A stretch of 64,000 nucleotides of DNA from assembly GCA_021613535.1 (NCBI GenBank), contig CP075494.1, positions 14,322,001 through 14,386,000 of the forward strand. The letters run 5' to 3'. The first letter of the stretch is position 1; each line of letters opens with the position of its first letter. The notes under the pieces are model-generated. The model was not told the origin of the DNA and searched no databases. It saw only the letters and a program-made list of their open reading frames with translations. This DNA is from Adineta vaga (Eukaryota; Rotifera). Position numbers and translations under genes: made by a program. This document shows, in pieces, positions 37,935 to 50,300 of this stretch.

Positions 37935-38650
37935 GATAAGAATGTTTTTTGATAAAAAGATAATAAACAAATCAATAAACTATCATCTGAAATTAGATCA
38001 AACTAGATATTGATTTAAAACGAAAGGAGTTCTCTTGTTGAAATATAGTTAATTATGAAATATCGATTGATTGATAATGAAAACTTTCACTTTCTATTGA
38101 TAACTGTTAATATGAAATAGATTTATTTAATCATTTAAAGAGATCAAAAAGAGAGAGAGAGAGATAGACAAAAAAATAATATAATGTTTACTTTAATGGA
38201 TAATAGATCTAATCCAATCGAAGATAGTAAATTTGATATGCGACATCTATAATTCATGAATTCTTATCTTATTTTGATGAATTGAGAACAATAAATATCA
38301 TTTCGATCGTGAAAAAACAAAAATATATGGATATTTACAAATGATTTGGATATATCAATGGTAAATATCTTGTGCTCTATGAAATGGAGAAGCTATATGA
38401 GAATCATTTCATACAAATGGTAGAAGTAAAAGAGAAATTCATTTAGAAAAACTACGTTTGAATTGAAAAGTTGAGAAAAATAATACTTGAAATACTTGAT
38501 ATTCAATAAACTACACGAGACACATCTTAAAACACTTATAGTGAATTCAACTATTGATTTGCACGTCTTGCTTGTAAAATATCATTTTCTAGTAGATAAC
38601 GTTTTTATTAACTTTAACAAAAAAAACAAAAACAATGCACTGTGTTTCAC
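37935..38650. other. Intergenic region
   Basis: 716 bp between two - strand genes, with a short (ga)n tract at 38151-38165. No coding or RNA signal recognised. Confidence 0.5.
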
Positions 38651-40032
38651 TTAAGACAACTGAGAAAGAGCATTTTCTACCCAACGGAATGCATTTTCTA
38701 GAATCTGTTTTTGACCGATTAGATAAATCAATGAATATCGTTCATCATCGATTAATTCAGTTGATTGATATCGTTGAAGATTTTCTTCTAATGTCGTTGT
38801 AAATGTTGTCTCTTTAAATTCATTTAAAATATCTTGTAATTTATTTAATACACGTCGTTCATTGTCAACGTTTACTATGGATGAAAGAAGATCATCTAAA
38901 TTAGATATATTATACTGATCTAATTCTTCATTTGTCATTAGAATTAAACGAAGAGTAGCTAATAGATGTGCATCAATAATTGGTTCATCTTCAACAATTT
39001 GAAGTTCATGATCGAGAAAGAAATCTTCATCTACGAAAAACAAAGAAAATAAGATATAAATTCTATGATCATTTCAAACATACTTAAGTTTAATAGAAGT
39101 GTTTTCTTCATTTCCATTTCATATGTATCATTAGGATCCATTTTTAATTGAAGAAAAAAAGAATCAAAAGCATTATTTTCAATTGCAAAACCATAATAGA
39201 GTAACAATTGCCAATTGGCTAATTCATTATATCTTATACATATTTCTTCACCTTTAACAATTTTCTTTTCTGTTGTTACTAAAATAAATCTATCCGTTTG
39301 TTTATCAATACCTTTCGTAACAAGATTAGCTTCTTGAGCAAATGAAACATGATTAGCAAGATCAGCAAGAGGAATTAATGTTGTACCTAATTCAGGGATT
39401 TTAAAAGCACGACTACCAATAACCGTATATGCCCAAAGGAAATCTTCTAATGTAAATGTTTTGGAATTTATCAGATCACATACTTCACTCATGGAATGAT
39501 GCATTGTTTGAGATAAATAGAAAACAGGTGTATATTCTAGATAATCTTCTTTATGAAATAATGGTGTTGAGAATGTTTGAGGTAATAATTGAATATATGG
39601 ATACCAATGAGATTGAATACCTTTGGAACGTTCATGAAGAAGAAATAATGAGAGAATTAATGTTTCTTGATCGATATGATCTTCACTTCGTTCGAGAATA
39701 TCAGTTGTTGGTAAAACAAAAGTTGAACTATTTCGTGCAGATTCAGCTGACATTAGTAAACATATTGGAATTTGTATATTGGGTAGTTTTTCTGAAGATG
39801 TACTATAGAGAGCAAAACCATTATAGAGTTCAACAAAACGAGTTTCCACATTATCATAAAGAACATTATGTGTATGAAGCCAATTTTCAAATAAACCCAA
39901 ACGTTCTTCATTCTAAATCGAGATTATAGTTTTCCTATTTGAATACATAAGAAAAACATTTCATCATACAGTGTTTAGTTTACAACGTTGTTGATTGATA
40001 TTGTCAACTGTTGATTCTGAATGACGTTTCAT
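38651..40032 (-). CDS. SET-domain protein methyltransferase (SETD3/SETD4/RLSMT type)
   Basis: Predicted lysine or histidine N-methyltransferase acting on non-histone protein. The first exon gives MKRHSESTVDNINQQRCKLNT; the next begins NEERLGLFENWLH. The split SET domain shows GFALYSTSS near the start, the iSET helical region (EVCDLINSKTFTLEDFLWAYTVIGSRAFKI), then IPLADLANHV (the NH motif of SET), KGEEICIRYNELANWQLLLYYGFAIENN (family: TYG..SN.ELL..YGF). The last exon is the Rubisco-LSMT substrate-binding-like helical domain. Estimated ~420 residues, two introns. SETD3 versus SETD4 cannot be decided by eye. Confidence 0.85.
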
Positions 40033-40242
40033 TCTACAAAACATAAATAAATACATATTAGTCTTTCTCTTTATTTGAAACATCAAATAATTCCTAGTTC
40101 ACTTTAAAGATAATATGTAACTGAAAAATATCTCTTATCATTTCTTTTAATATCAAAAAAAAGTCTATATAAACTGTTAGTTATCTTTAACTCTTTACAA
40201 ATTCAACGGTGACTTTTCTTTCTACCGATAGAAATTAAAAGA

Positions 40243-40755
40243 ATGCTTGCCTACGATTTTCAACTGGATGTGTTCCGATCAATGTGTGCAGCTGCTTGGA
40301 TTATGTTTGCTCTAATCTTTAAGAATATTGTATTACTCGTGATTTTAGCTGTTCAACGAAGAAAAAATGCTCTCTATAAAATACCCGAAGATGTGAATAC
40401 ATTTGGTGCTGGACAACAGAGTTTATCCACTGATGATTGGAGTTTAGCTGGACGTATTCAACGTGTATTAGCTAATGATACGGAATATATTCCCTACTTT
40501 TTAGTATTATTCATTTTCATGTTTTGTGGAATGAATGTAACTGGTGTAACTAGTCAACATTATTTAGCACGAGTATTAGTCTACGGACTTTTATTTACTC
40601 TTGGTCGTTATCTACATACAATAGGTTATTTAGTTGGTCATACTTATACACGTATACTTGGATTTCTGATTACTGTTCTTTTTCTTTTTATAATAGCGAT
40701 TGATCATGTGTATTATATCACGAAAGGTTTACATAACTATCCACTTAAACCTTAA
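40243..40755 (+). CDS. MAPEG membrane protein (microsomal glutathione S-transferase 1/PGE synthase-like)
   Basis: 170 residues, four predicted membrane helices, intronless, ER membrane type. The catalytic/GSH-binding loop reads RIQRVLANDTEYIPYFL, corresponding to RxxRAHxNDxEnIxPF of MGST1 and PTGES. The third and fourth helices contain ARVLVYGLLFTLGRYLHTIGYLVG, matching the R..H...Y motif of the family. Expected to conjugate glutathione to lipophilic electrophiles or isomerise prostaglandin-like endoperoxides. Divergent from the SET gene (210 bp apart). Confidence 0.9.
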   Translation: MLAYDFQLDVFRSMCAAAWIMFALIFKNIVLLVILAVQRRKNALYKIPEDVNTFGAGQQSLSTDDWSLAGRIQRVLANDTEYIPYFLVLFIFMFCGMNVTGVTSQHYLARVLVYGLLFTLGRYLHTIGYLVGHTYTRILGFLITVLFLFIIAIDHVYYITKGLHNYPLKP

Positions 40756-41356
40756 ATTGATTACTTTTTTTTAAATTTTCATTGAAAACAATCTATGTCT
40801 TGTTGAAATAAACACTGGAAAATAAAACGAAGTCCACTCTAATATCTGTAAGATAATTTTCATGTACTTCGTACGAATAGATAAGAAAAATAATCATTCT
40901 AAAGAATTACATATTACTATTATAACTAATAGATCATCACGCATAAGATCACTGTCACTGTCACTGTCACTCAAGAAACTAAAGAATATCGTTTCACTGA
41001 TTCTTTCTAAAAAAAAGAATTCACAATCAAAGAAAAATGATCGGAGTTATTCTATGGGTTCGCAAATATGTGGTAAAATTCATCTAATTTATTAAAACAA
41101 ATAGTAATTTGCACAATCGAATTGTTTGTTTTTTTATTCTTTGATAAATAGATCGTTAAGAAAGAATATAAAATATATCACCTAACCATGTTGAACAATT
41201 TGATAAGAAGAATGTATAGAATATGATCACGAATAAAGAAAATTACGAGAAAAAGAATATACAAAAAGAAAAAACACAAAGCAATTGATAGAAAGATTAG
41301 ATATTCACTAAATAGAATCATTTTCATCGAATAAAATCACTGATAGTTCAAGAGAA
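40756..41356. other. Convergent 3' intergenic spacer
   Basis: 601 bp between MAPEG (+) and SNX5/6 (-). Contains three gtcact units at about 40952-40973 and an aataaa signal near 40807. The + open frame at 40862-41095 is low-complexity Ser/Lys sequence and not supported. Confidence 0.5.
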
Positions 41357-43253
41357 TTAAGAGAGTGTTTCCGATTGTTGTAAAACACCTTTGATCATTT
41401 GAATTTGTGCCTAAAAAGAAAGATAACAATATTGAAGGAAATTGATATGATGCAAATCTTACTTTTGTATGTTTTATTTGAAGTTCAGTTAATTCAATAA
41501 GATTTTTTCGAAACATTTGTACTCGACGTGTTTTAAAATCATTCAATTCTATTAACAAATTTCAATAAAATAATTTGAATTTTATTCAGAAAATTATCCG
41601 TACCTTCTTTTGCTTTCTCTGAAATCGTTTCAAATTTCTTTTTAACATTTTGTTGTGCTGTTTCTGCTTGTGGTATTTCTTTATTTTTAGCTCGTGCACG
41701 ATCTAAATTTTTATTCGCCGTATCAAAATCTGCCAAACAACGTGAACGACGATACATTAAATCTAAAGCCGCTTTCGAATCACGCATATAATATCGTAAC
41801 GTATCCGATAGTTTCAAATCAACATCTGATTGAACACGTGATTCTAATTTCTAGAAGAATAAAGAACAAAAAAATCAAATGATAACATGTAAAACAAAAA
41901 TCATTCATACGCGAGCCTTTTCGAAGAAATCAGCCAATAGAAGAAGATATCTAAAGGAAAAAAACTTTCATTTTGCAAATAGATGTTTTTCCTTTTCGAA
42001 TATTTACCTTGATAAATCAGTCTTATCAGCTGTTGCTAATGTATTAAGACCACTGGATATTTTAATATATGTATCAGCGACGGCTAAAAATAAAATTTAT
42101 TTCTATGTCAATTAAATAAGATCGGCTTTTGATTGTTCTACTTTTATGAGTACGTGTTGATTTATCCGCGGCATTTGTTGCATCTTTTACTCTTGTATTA
42201 TAAGCGGTAAGAAATTGTTTATGTCGTTCGAAAACTTCATCGTTTTCCTAAAGAATTAATAGTTTTTTTCAAATCTAATAATAAGTTTTCGACGGCTTAT
42301 TACTTTTTGATTAGCTAAAAGTACTTCATCCGCTGTTTTTGTTAAACTTTTAAAGAAACCACTAATTTGTTCTTTTGGATTTTTACCACGTACACTTAAC
42401 TTTAAAATGAAGATTTCATTTGAATCTTGGAAGAAAATTCTTTTCAAAAATATAACTCACATCTTCTTTATACTCCAAGAATACCCGAAAATTATTATCA
42501 TTTCGGAGAATTGGATGTGCAGCAAGTCGTTGAAGAAAAACCTCATGCATTGAAACAGTTTTCTTAAACATTGCTAAATATTCTCTAAAATATCAAATAC
42601 AACGAATATCAAATATGAATGATTCATTTTTTCAACATACGCTTCCAATTCTTGTTTCATTTTATCATATTCTTCTTTCGTAAGTGTACTTTCACTATCA
42701 CTTAATTTTTGTAATTTAGCACGAGATGAATCGAAATCCGGTCGTGGTGGTGCTGGTGGAATCTAAAATGAAGCCATCGAACACATGCACTAAATTCATA
42801 GAATACTTACAATTAAACCTGCATATTCTTCATTTTCATTAAAACGATCATGTAACCAAATGAATTCTTCATGTTGACGTGAAACATTGAATTCTGATTC
42901 TTGAAATGTTGGTAATTTCGTCTATATATATATATATATATATCAGAATCATAGTTATATGAAATTGTGATATGACAAAGTTCAATTCTTACTTTTGTAT
43001 GAACAGTAAATTTTACTTTATCTTTTTCACTTAAAGCATCAGAAATATCGATTTGTAAATCAGTTTCACTAAGATCTACCGTATCAGCACGTCGCTAAAC
43101 CACAAATTCAGTAAAAACAAAACTAAATAAACATATACGATTAGATTCTTTACTTTGTTGCCAGCTTCTTCCATGCTATTAGTTGGTTCCTACCAATAAA
43201 AACACTAAAATTTCAAGTTCAAATTCATTTCCTATACTTACAAGCATCGCCAT
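41357..43253 (-). CDS. SNX6: Sorting nexin 5/6 (SNX-BAR, ESCPE-1/retromer-associated)
   Basis: PX-BAR protein of endosome-to-Golgi recycling. Exon 1 encodes only MAML, exon 2 [12 protein letters not shown]. The PX domain follows: [27 protein letters not shown], then [28 protein letters not shown] and [31 protein letters not shown], nearly word-for-word SNX5/SNX6. The BAR domain includes [46 protein letters not shown] and [29 protein letters not shown]. Estimated ~415 residues (human SNX6 ~406), about eleven introns. Stop 41357-41359. The invertebrate gene is single where vertebrates have SNX5, SNX6 and SNX32. Confidence 0.95.
42921..42944. repeat. (TA)n microsatellite inside an SNX5/6 intron
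   Basis: Twelve or so ta units at the donor side of an intron of the sorting nexin gene. Confidence 0.85.
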
Positions 43254-43609
43254 CTTTAGTTATTTAATGAAATATAATCTAAAATGAAGAATATACTTCA
43301 ACTTTGGGTTTATATCAAAAAGACTCTGTGGCCATTTTTTTTCCTATTCTCAAATAAACAAAACGATATTTTACAAACGAAGATTTCTTAGATATTCGTC
43401 TTTCACGTGTAAGAAGTCGATGTACACAGACATAAAGAAGAAAAAGGAACAGATACTGATAACAAATCATCCATTTTTTCGTCTCTTTTTTATCTTTTTC
43501 TAAGTCTTAAATCGAAAAAAAATATGTAAAGTTTTTCTTTAACAAATAAAGAAGAAAAAAAAACAAGACTAACTATCAGAAAAGAATGAAAATATTTGTT
43601 TTTCTTCCT
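43254..43609. other. Intergenic spacer
   Basis: 356 bp between the SNX start and the bL35m stop, both on -. A-rich runs at 43510-43565. No gene recognised. Confidence 0.45.
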
Positions 43610-44053
43610 CTATGGATACTGTCGTTGATCACGTTCGTCATCGGGAATATGATTCATATTCCAACGACGTTGATACGGATCATAGATTTTCCATCGAGGA
43701 TCAACAAGATACAAACGTTTATTATATTTATGATCACACATTTTTTCCAGAATTTTACATCGACGATTCCCAGCCATGACATGCATATCTTCACGTTTAT
43801 TTTGTTCATCAGGTTTTTTGAATGTAAATAATCGTCGTTGCTTTTGAGGATGAACATAACCACCCCAACCGAGACGAAAAAATCGTTCTTGTACATGTGG
43901 TGAACCTTGATGTTCACCGATATCATTGGCATTCAATTGAGGAATAAAATCTTTGTGTTCTTTGTATTTTAACCATGTATGTGTTTTAGTACGATATGGA
44001 ATTAGATTTAATCCAAATGAACCGCGTGATAGAGATAATAAGGATCGATTCAT
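43610..44053 (-). CDS. MRPL35: Mitochondrial large-subunit ribosomal protein bL35m
   Basis: 147 residues, intronless. The core VQERFFRLGWGGYVHPQKQRRLFTFKKP and the end CKILEKM...NKRLYLVDPRWKIYDPYQRR match MRPL35 (human: [25 protein letters not shown] and LLDKMTTSF...YVDDPYQKYHDR). The first ~15 residues (MNRSLLSLSRGSFGLN) are basic and hydroxylated with no acidic residue, as in a mitochondrial presequence. Component of the mitoribosome large subunit. Confidence 0.85.
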   Translation of the reverse strand: MNRSLLSLSRGSFGLNLIPYRTKTHTWLKYKEHKDFIPQLNANDIGEHQGSPHVQERFFRLGWGGYVHPQKQRRLFTFKKPDEQNKREDMHVMAGNRRCKILEKMCDHKYNKRLYLVDPRWKIYDPYQRRWNMNHIPDDERDQRQYP

Positions 44054-44431
44054 CTAGAAGAATAAGAGAAGTGTATCAACAGTATGCAACGAATATGATG
44101 TGCTGATTCCAACGCTTTCTCATAATCATCTTTTCTTATGATGTGAATTCCAATGAAATGGTAAAATTGACACTTTTATATCGAAAAGTCTATATATATT
44201 CTGTGTTACTTATGAATAAAACTGATCAAATGTTTTCTATTAAAACATTTCATTTTCTTTTCTGAGAAAAGTTTTGCATGATTATTTAATATAAATAAAC
44301 AAAACAACAAAAACTAATTTCGTTCTTATAGATCTTTTATTGATGTATTGACAAAACCAAAAATGCATACAGACAAGAAATAATACATCTATTCATATTT
44401 CTCATTGTTGCTCTTGTTATTTTGGATTTGT
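44054..44431. other. Intergenic spacer
   Basis: 378 bp between bL35m and eL32, both on -. AT-rich; no feature recognised. Confidence 0.45.
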
Positions 44432-44902
44432 CTATTCTTTTTCTTCAGCACGTAAACGAGCATGTGGATTAGTAACCTTGATTGCTAATTGTTGTGCACG
44501 TTCGATAATTTTCTTACGGTTTGGTGCTGAAACTGTATGAGAGATTTCAGCTGCAAATTTACGATTTTGCATTAATAACATTTCAAGTTCCTTAACATTG
44601 TTAACAAGAAATGCTCGAAAACCATCTGGACGCATGTGGCGTGTACGTTTATCAGAACCGTAACCAATGGATGGCATTAAATAAACACCTTTGAATCGTC
44701 GTCGAACACGATTGTCAATACCACGTGGCTTACGCCAGCTTGGCTAGAATATAACTTAATAGAAATCGATAGATAATGTGAAAAGAGAACTTACCAGAAG
44801 ACGCATGTATCGATCACTTTGATGACGAACGAATTTTTTCGTGCGCTTCTTGATAATTCTTCCTTTGACCAAAGGACGTAATTTAGTCGATGTTGGTGCC
44901 AT
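44432..44902 (-). CDS. RPL32: Cytosolic ribosomal protein eL32
   Basis: About 136 residues over two exons (intron near 44744-44795), the family length. The N-terminus is [30 protein letters not shown], followed by [19 protein letters not shown] and [20 protein letters not shown], both highly conserved eL32 blocks. The start is CAT 44900-44902 and the stop TAG reads 44432-44434. Confidence 0.96.
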
Positions 44903-45112
44903 CGTTTAATAAATGATGATCTAAAATAGTTCAATATTAATCATATTGTTATATGTTTTTCTTTTTGTTTCGATCGTATGTAAATAAAGAAATAAGATAG
45001 AAATTTTTCGGCAATATCTGTTTTTATTTAAGCCGTAGAAATCTTTTCTTTGTCATCAAAAACAAATTAATGAAGATAACAAATATCTTTTTCTATTTTT
45101 ATTTCTTTTCGT

Positions 45113-45774
45113 TTATTGTTGATCGGCACCACCACGATTACCATCTGGTAAACGACCTCGACCATAGCCACTTCGCTAAATACATATGAAATATTAGCAT
45201 TTCGAAGTATTAAAATGATTTCAACTTACAAATTCAGGACGAGATGATCCGGCACCAACTTCACCTTGTTTGTCATATCCACTTCGACGATATTCTTGTC
45301 GACTTTGATCAGCAGAGGGTGATGATGGTCGAGCGGTATCGACTAAATTATTCGAAGAAGATAATTTTCATTAAATCGTATCGATTTATTTTACCTCGTT
45401 TAGCTGTTTTAGCTCCTTCGGGACGTGTTGGTCGTTTAAGTGTTGCTGGGACAATTTCAGGTGGTAAATTGAGATATTCACGTAAGAAGCTGGTACCTTC
45501 ATTATTTAAATACCAATAATAATGACGCCAGGCGAATTGTTCTTTGACCAAATTACGTGATTTAAGGGACTAAAAGAAAATAGGAATTATTTAGTTCATT
45601 TTTTATTTTCTCCGAATTTGTTTTGGAACAAACTTGTAATGCTTTGATAACATGAATATTTGGTACTGCAATAACTGGATGTTTATCGAGACCAAAATCT
45701 TTTTCAGCAACAACGACACCTTCTTTCATTAAATACTCATAGATAAGAGTACGATGTTTCTTTGGCATCAACAT
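45113..45774 (-). CDS. RPS10: Cytosolic ribosomal protein eS10
   Basis: About 165 residues, four exons. Start [20 protein letters not shown], then [35 protein letters not shown] and [16 protein letters not shown], near-identical to animal RPS10. The C-terminus is a Gly/Arg-rich tail ([16 protein letters not shown]) in the last small exon, stop TAA 45113-45115. Confidence 0.96.
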
Positions 45775-46649
45775 TTTCGAGTTATTTCAGTTGAAATCCT
45801 AAGATGATCTAAAATATCGAAACAAAATAGATTCGTTGTAGGCACATTATTTGAAAACTATTATGGTTGTTTATTAATGTTGGAATGGATTGTATTGGAT
45901 AGAATTGAGTAAAGAATGGATTGTTAGATGAACATCGCTACAAAGGTTTATTATTTAAGATGATATGAAAAAGTCAAAATTTTTTATCGGAAGTTATTTA
46001 TCAGAAGAAGAGATTTGAAAATTAAAAATGTTATGTATTTTTTCCATGAGAAACGATATAGTATGGTGGATGTAGCGACATCTATTGAATAATTCGACAT
46101 AATTAAATTCATACCTCTTAGCTGAAGACATTATGTATTCGAATTTTAGTTGAGTTTTAGCCGTGCAGTGCAATATCTGCTATTGATTGCTGTAATATTC
46201 AGCAATTTCTGATCTGATAAGGATAAAACGTTTTTGAAAAATATCACAGAAATTAAAGTTAAAAGTGCGTGACCAGGACTAATTATTTTAAAGATGCACA
46301 AATTCTAATGTTCATTCTAATTCAAATGAATTTATATGCTATTCTTTCGATGATGATAATAATAATCTGATCTTCGCAATGAAAATCTATTTCATCATCA
46401 TCATGATCTATTTAAATAACGATCAGAGATAATTTTTTAAAAAAACGAACTATTTTTATTAATGCAACGTTGAAAAATGAAGCAAGAATTGATAAGAACA
46501 CGAAATGAAATAGTATCACTAAATGTACAAACAGCAGTAGTATGACAAAGAAAAACAAACAATGAAACGTTAAATGAAACAAATTAGATGCAGCAGAAAA
46601 AGAAATGAAGTTCAAAAACAATTTTGAAGTCAACAGTTAAGTGAAATAT
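45775..46649. other. Intergenic region
   Basis: 875 bp between eS10 and the E2 gene, both on -. It should hold the eS10 promoter and the E2 3' flank. No gene, repeat or RNA recognised. Confidence 0.5.
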
Positions 46650-46733
46650 TCATTCAGTAACACTATGACGCGACATACTCGTCTTTTGACGAAGTGGATC
46701 ACCGTCTTCAATTTGACCATTATCATCACCGCT

Positions 46734-46766
<33 letters not shown>

Positions 46767-47213
46767 TGTATCGATTGTATCTTGAATCATTTGTGATACA
46801 CGTCGATTAAACTCATCTCGATTATTACGGTAGAGTAAAGCAGCTTCTAAGTTAGCTGGACTAAGTGGATTTGGATCAGCAAGAAGTAAACGAATGGAAT
46901 GAAGTACTGCTAAAATATCATAGGATGGTAACCAACCATCTTTAAGTATATCAACACAAATAAATCCATCGTCCCACCAAACATTTGGATGAAAAACTTT
47001 TGTAATAAATTTCACTTGGGGTGGACGAAGTGGATAATCTTCAGAAAAAACTAATTGAAGTTGATATGCACCGTTTTCATAGATACTCTCTTCTGGTCCA
47101 CATATAATGGCATTCCAAATGAGAAAGTTGTCTTCTGATGGACTTGCATCGATTCCATCGACTTTATTCTTAATCAATTGTCGGAAATCTTGTTGTAATC
47201 GACGAATGGCCAT
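46650..47213 (-). CDS. Rad6/UBE2A-like ubiquitin-conjugating enzyme with polyacidic C-terminal tail
   Basis: 187 residues from MAIRRLQQDF (CAT 47211-47213). The UBC fold shows the SENNIMVWNA-like PSEDNFLIWNAIICGPEES, PPQVKFITKVFHPNV, catalytic Cys in FICVDILKDGW, and LLADPNPLSPAN. Between HPN and the catalytic Cys there is one more residue (WWDDGF) than in UBE2A (YADGS). After the fold comes an acidic run of about eleven Asp, then SGDDNGQIEDGD and a short basic/Ser end. Animal Rad6 normally lacks such a tail, but yeast Rad6 and Cdc34 have one. An upstream ATG at 47286-47288 would add a poly-Ser stretch encoded by an (atg)n repeat and is less likely. It sits 139 bp past the M1AP stop. Confidence 0.85.
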
Positions 47214-47352
47214 GGATGATGATGATGATGATGATGACGGGTGGTAAAAAAAGGAAGATAACGAAGGATTGTATCTAGAAATGAACACAGAAAATGAAAT
47301 TCATTTGTTTTAATAATCAAATAAACAAAAGTTCGATTTTGTTTTGCTTTTA

Positions 47353-50300
47353 TTAAATTAAATTTGTACTTATAGTTATTTTACTTCGACGAGCTTCATA
47401 ATAAAGTGGATTATATTCCTCATCATCAATATGCATCTAAAATAAATATTAAATCAAGCCAATTAAAAACTTATACATGTAACTTACACTCGATAGACTA
47501 TCGAATAAATTTTGATCTATATGTTTTTCTTCATGTTTAACAATTGAATAGGATGAATTTGGTAATGGGAAAAGAAATTCACTTGAAGCAATTGATCGTA
47601 ATAATAAGCATCGTTCAGAAGCATATGAAAGAATAAAATGTCCAGAAGAGAATTCATTGATCGATGAAGAATCATTTAAACGACAAATTAACATTAATTC
47701 CTATAAAAACAAATCCATAGTATCGATGAGAATAACAAAACATGCACACATACATTTCGTCGGAGATATTCTATTAATGTATCAAATGCAATTTCATTTT
47801 TTTCAATATCATATTTATGGCACGCTGTAGGTAACACGAGAAGTGGCTAAACAAACAAAAAGATTAAGAATCTCGTTTGTTATAAAAAAAAAAACATTTT
47901 TTTTACCATTCCAAATATCATTGATATACAATAATTTGTTTGTTTTATAAAATTCAATGCTTTCAATTGATAGATTGGTAATATGGATGATGTTCGAATT
48001 GATGATGATATTCTTGATGGTTCTGTATAAATAAACTAGAAATAAAATTTCACGGAGAATAAAATAAATGAAGATGATATTACGTACAAATCTCTCATGA
48101 TTTATATGATGATGAGGATCATTCAAGATTTCTTGTAGATCACATCGAATCATAGACCATGATTGATCAATATGATCAGCTAAAAGATAAGATTCATTTT
48201 TGAAAAATAAAGTATTACACAATTGATTTAATGAACAGTTGGAAAATATGTTGACGGTGAAATGTTAAACTAACTATGTTAATTATGCAATCGAACGTTT
48301 CGGTTTCATTCTGTTCGGATCGGGAGAAAAAACATTTCTACAAAATAAAGGAGTTTTCTATTTAAACAGTAGAAAAACTTATTGCGGCTCAAATACTCTT
48401 AAATATTATTTTGTTTCTTGTAGAATTTCCATGATAGTTTCGTCATGTCAGTTACTTTTCATAGGAATGATTCTAATTGTTTTCACAGTTCAAATCAATG
48501 CTGGCTATTGGTTATGTGACTGGGTTAATCGCCGTGGTTGGGTATACTGTCAACGTGGTTACTGTAACAGTTTTGGTAGAAAACGTAGTCATGATATTGA
48601 TTATTCAGAGACAAGTCCGATTCAAAATGAAGATGGAGTTTATTGTACAAACAAAAAGATTTGTTTTTCATGTCATTCTATCAAAGATGATCTATGTTAT
48701 TTAACTCCGATAGAAAATTATTCTCCTCCAAATCATTCAACATCAAATAGAAAACGAGCGACAGAAGCTTGTGAATGAAACCCGAGAAAAAACGTACTCC
48801 TGTAGTTTCTCTCATTCTTATTCAAATAAAATTTCAGAAAAGAATCATCTTAATTTTACTTTTTACATCTGTCGGTAAAAATATCTGCATATGTTCATTG
48901 TCGTGATCATTGTTTAATAACCATGACTTTAAATAAAGACCTATTGAATATTTATCTATTAGTATAAGAAAAAAAAACGAATAACCGAACGAAGAAGAAT
49001 ACGTCGCATACCTTCGTAAATATATTTGATATTTAGTAAATCCGATAATAATATGTTTTGCTTGAATAACTCGATTTGATCATTGTCATTGATACATACC
49101 AATTCGATTTTCTAAATAGACCAATATACAAAAATATGACTCGTTTATATACTATCATGGTTATGTAAACTAAAACAAAGAAGCAAATCCGGTATGAAAT
49201 AAATAACACCCGTCTCTATTTTCTCTCTGATCAAACTACGCAAATTTGTTGGTTGATAATGATTGGTGAATGGCTGCCTTTTTTTCTCTAACTACCTTCT
49301 AACTGACACATGAAGAAGAAATACTAATCTAAGGGTAATAAGTAAAGATATAATTATGTAATGATATTACGCACTTTTTTATTGATTTGATGATTTTGAA
49401 TATATTGATGAATATCTGAAATGGTTGAATCCGTTAATCGATCTGTTAAAATAATAATTTGACAATCATAATCGTTAGAATTCGATGTAACCTATACAAA
49501 AACTAGATTGTTCATAAATGAAATTCAGTCATTGATCTAACTGAACAAAAAACTGATGAATTGGAATCTTTTAGGATTTTTTTTTCGAGATAAAATATCA
49601 CGATTATCCTTCGTGTATTTCTTTTGTTCCTCTAACCACATTTTTTCTCGTACAGGTATGAAACGCACGATTAGACTTTAGACTCTTAACCGCAAAGAAA
49701 AGGATGATATTATCAAACAATCATTGTTTTTATGTTTATTTTTTGAATACAAACGAAATTTCTATATAAAGTGTCTACTACTTCCGATACACGAAAAATT
49801 TGGTTATTCGAATCAAGTAAATGAATAATTAACATTCCATCTTGTTTCAAATAATCTCGCACGAATTTTTTCAATAAAATATCATTCAATACTAATTCCG
49901 ATGAACTACTTATTCGCAATAATTTACGTATAAAACGAATTCGATATGTTAATACTAATGTTTGATATATTGATGAGATAAATGAAATGAAGTTGGATAT
50001 CAATACATATAAAAACCAAAACCAAGCTAATGAAAAAACTTTTTCATTCAACATATTGATTGGTAATACACATTGAACGGTATAATGATGAAGATTTCCA
50101 ATTTCACGTATTCGTAAATCACATAAAGTTACACGTGGAAAATAAGGTGAATCTTTTACAATCGAATGTTGAATTAAAAGTTTATACCAAATATGAAAAC
50201 CATAGAACCAACTAGGTTGACCAAGAATCAACTGGATAAGAATTATTTGAATCAATGAATTGATTAAATAAAACCCTTTAGTAATCAATTGAATTGAACG

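Noticed and set aside
47214-47288. N-terminal extension of the E2 with a poly-Ser tract
   Set aside because: It is encoded by a simple repeat and precedes the conserved E2 start MAIRRLQQDF; more likely 5' leader.
47815-48222. Reading the M1AP exon upstream of 48179 as continuous coding
   Set aside because: That frame has no ATG and meets a stop just upstream, whereas the acceptor at 48180/48181 keeps the phase with exon 49012-49111.
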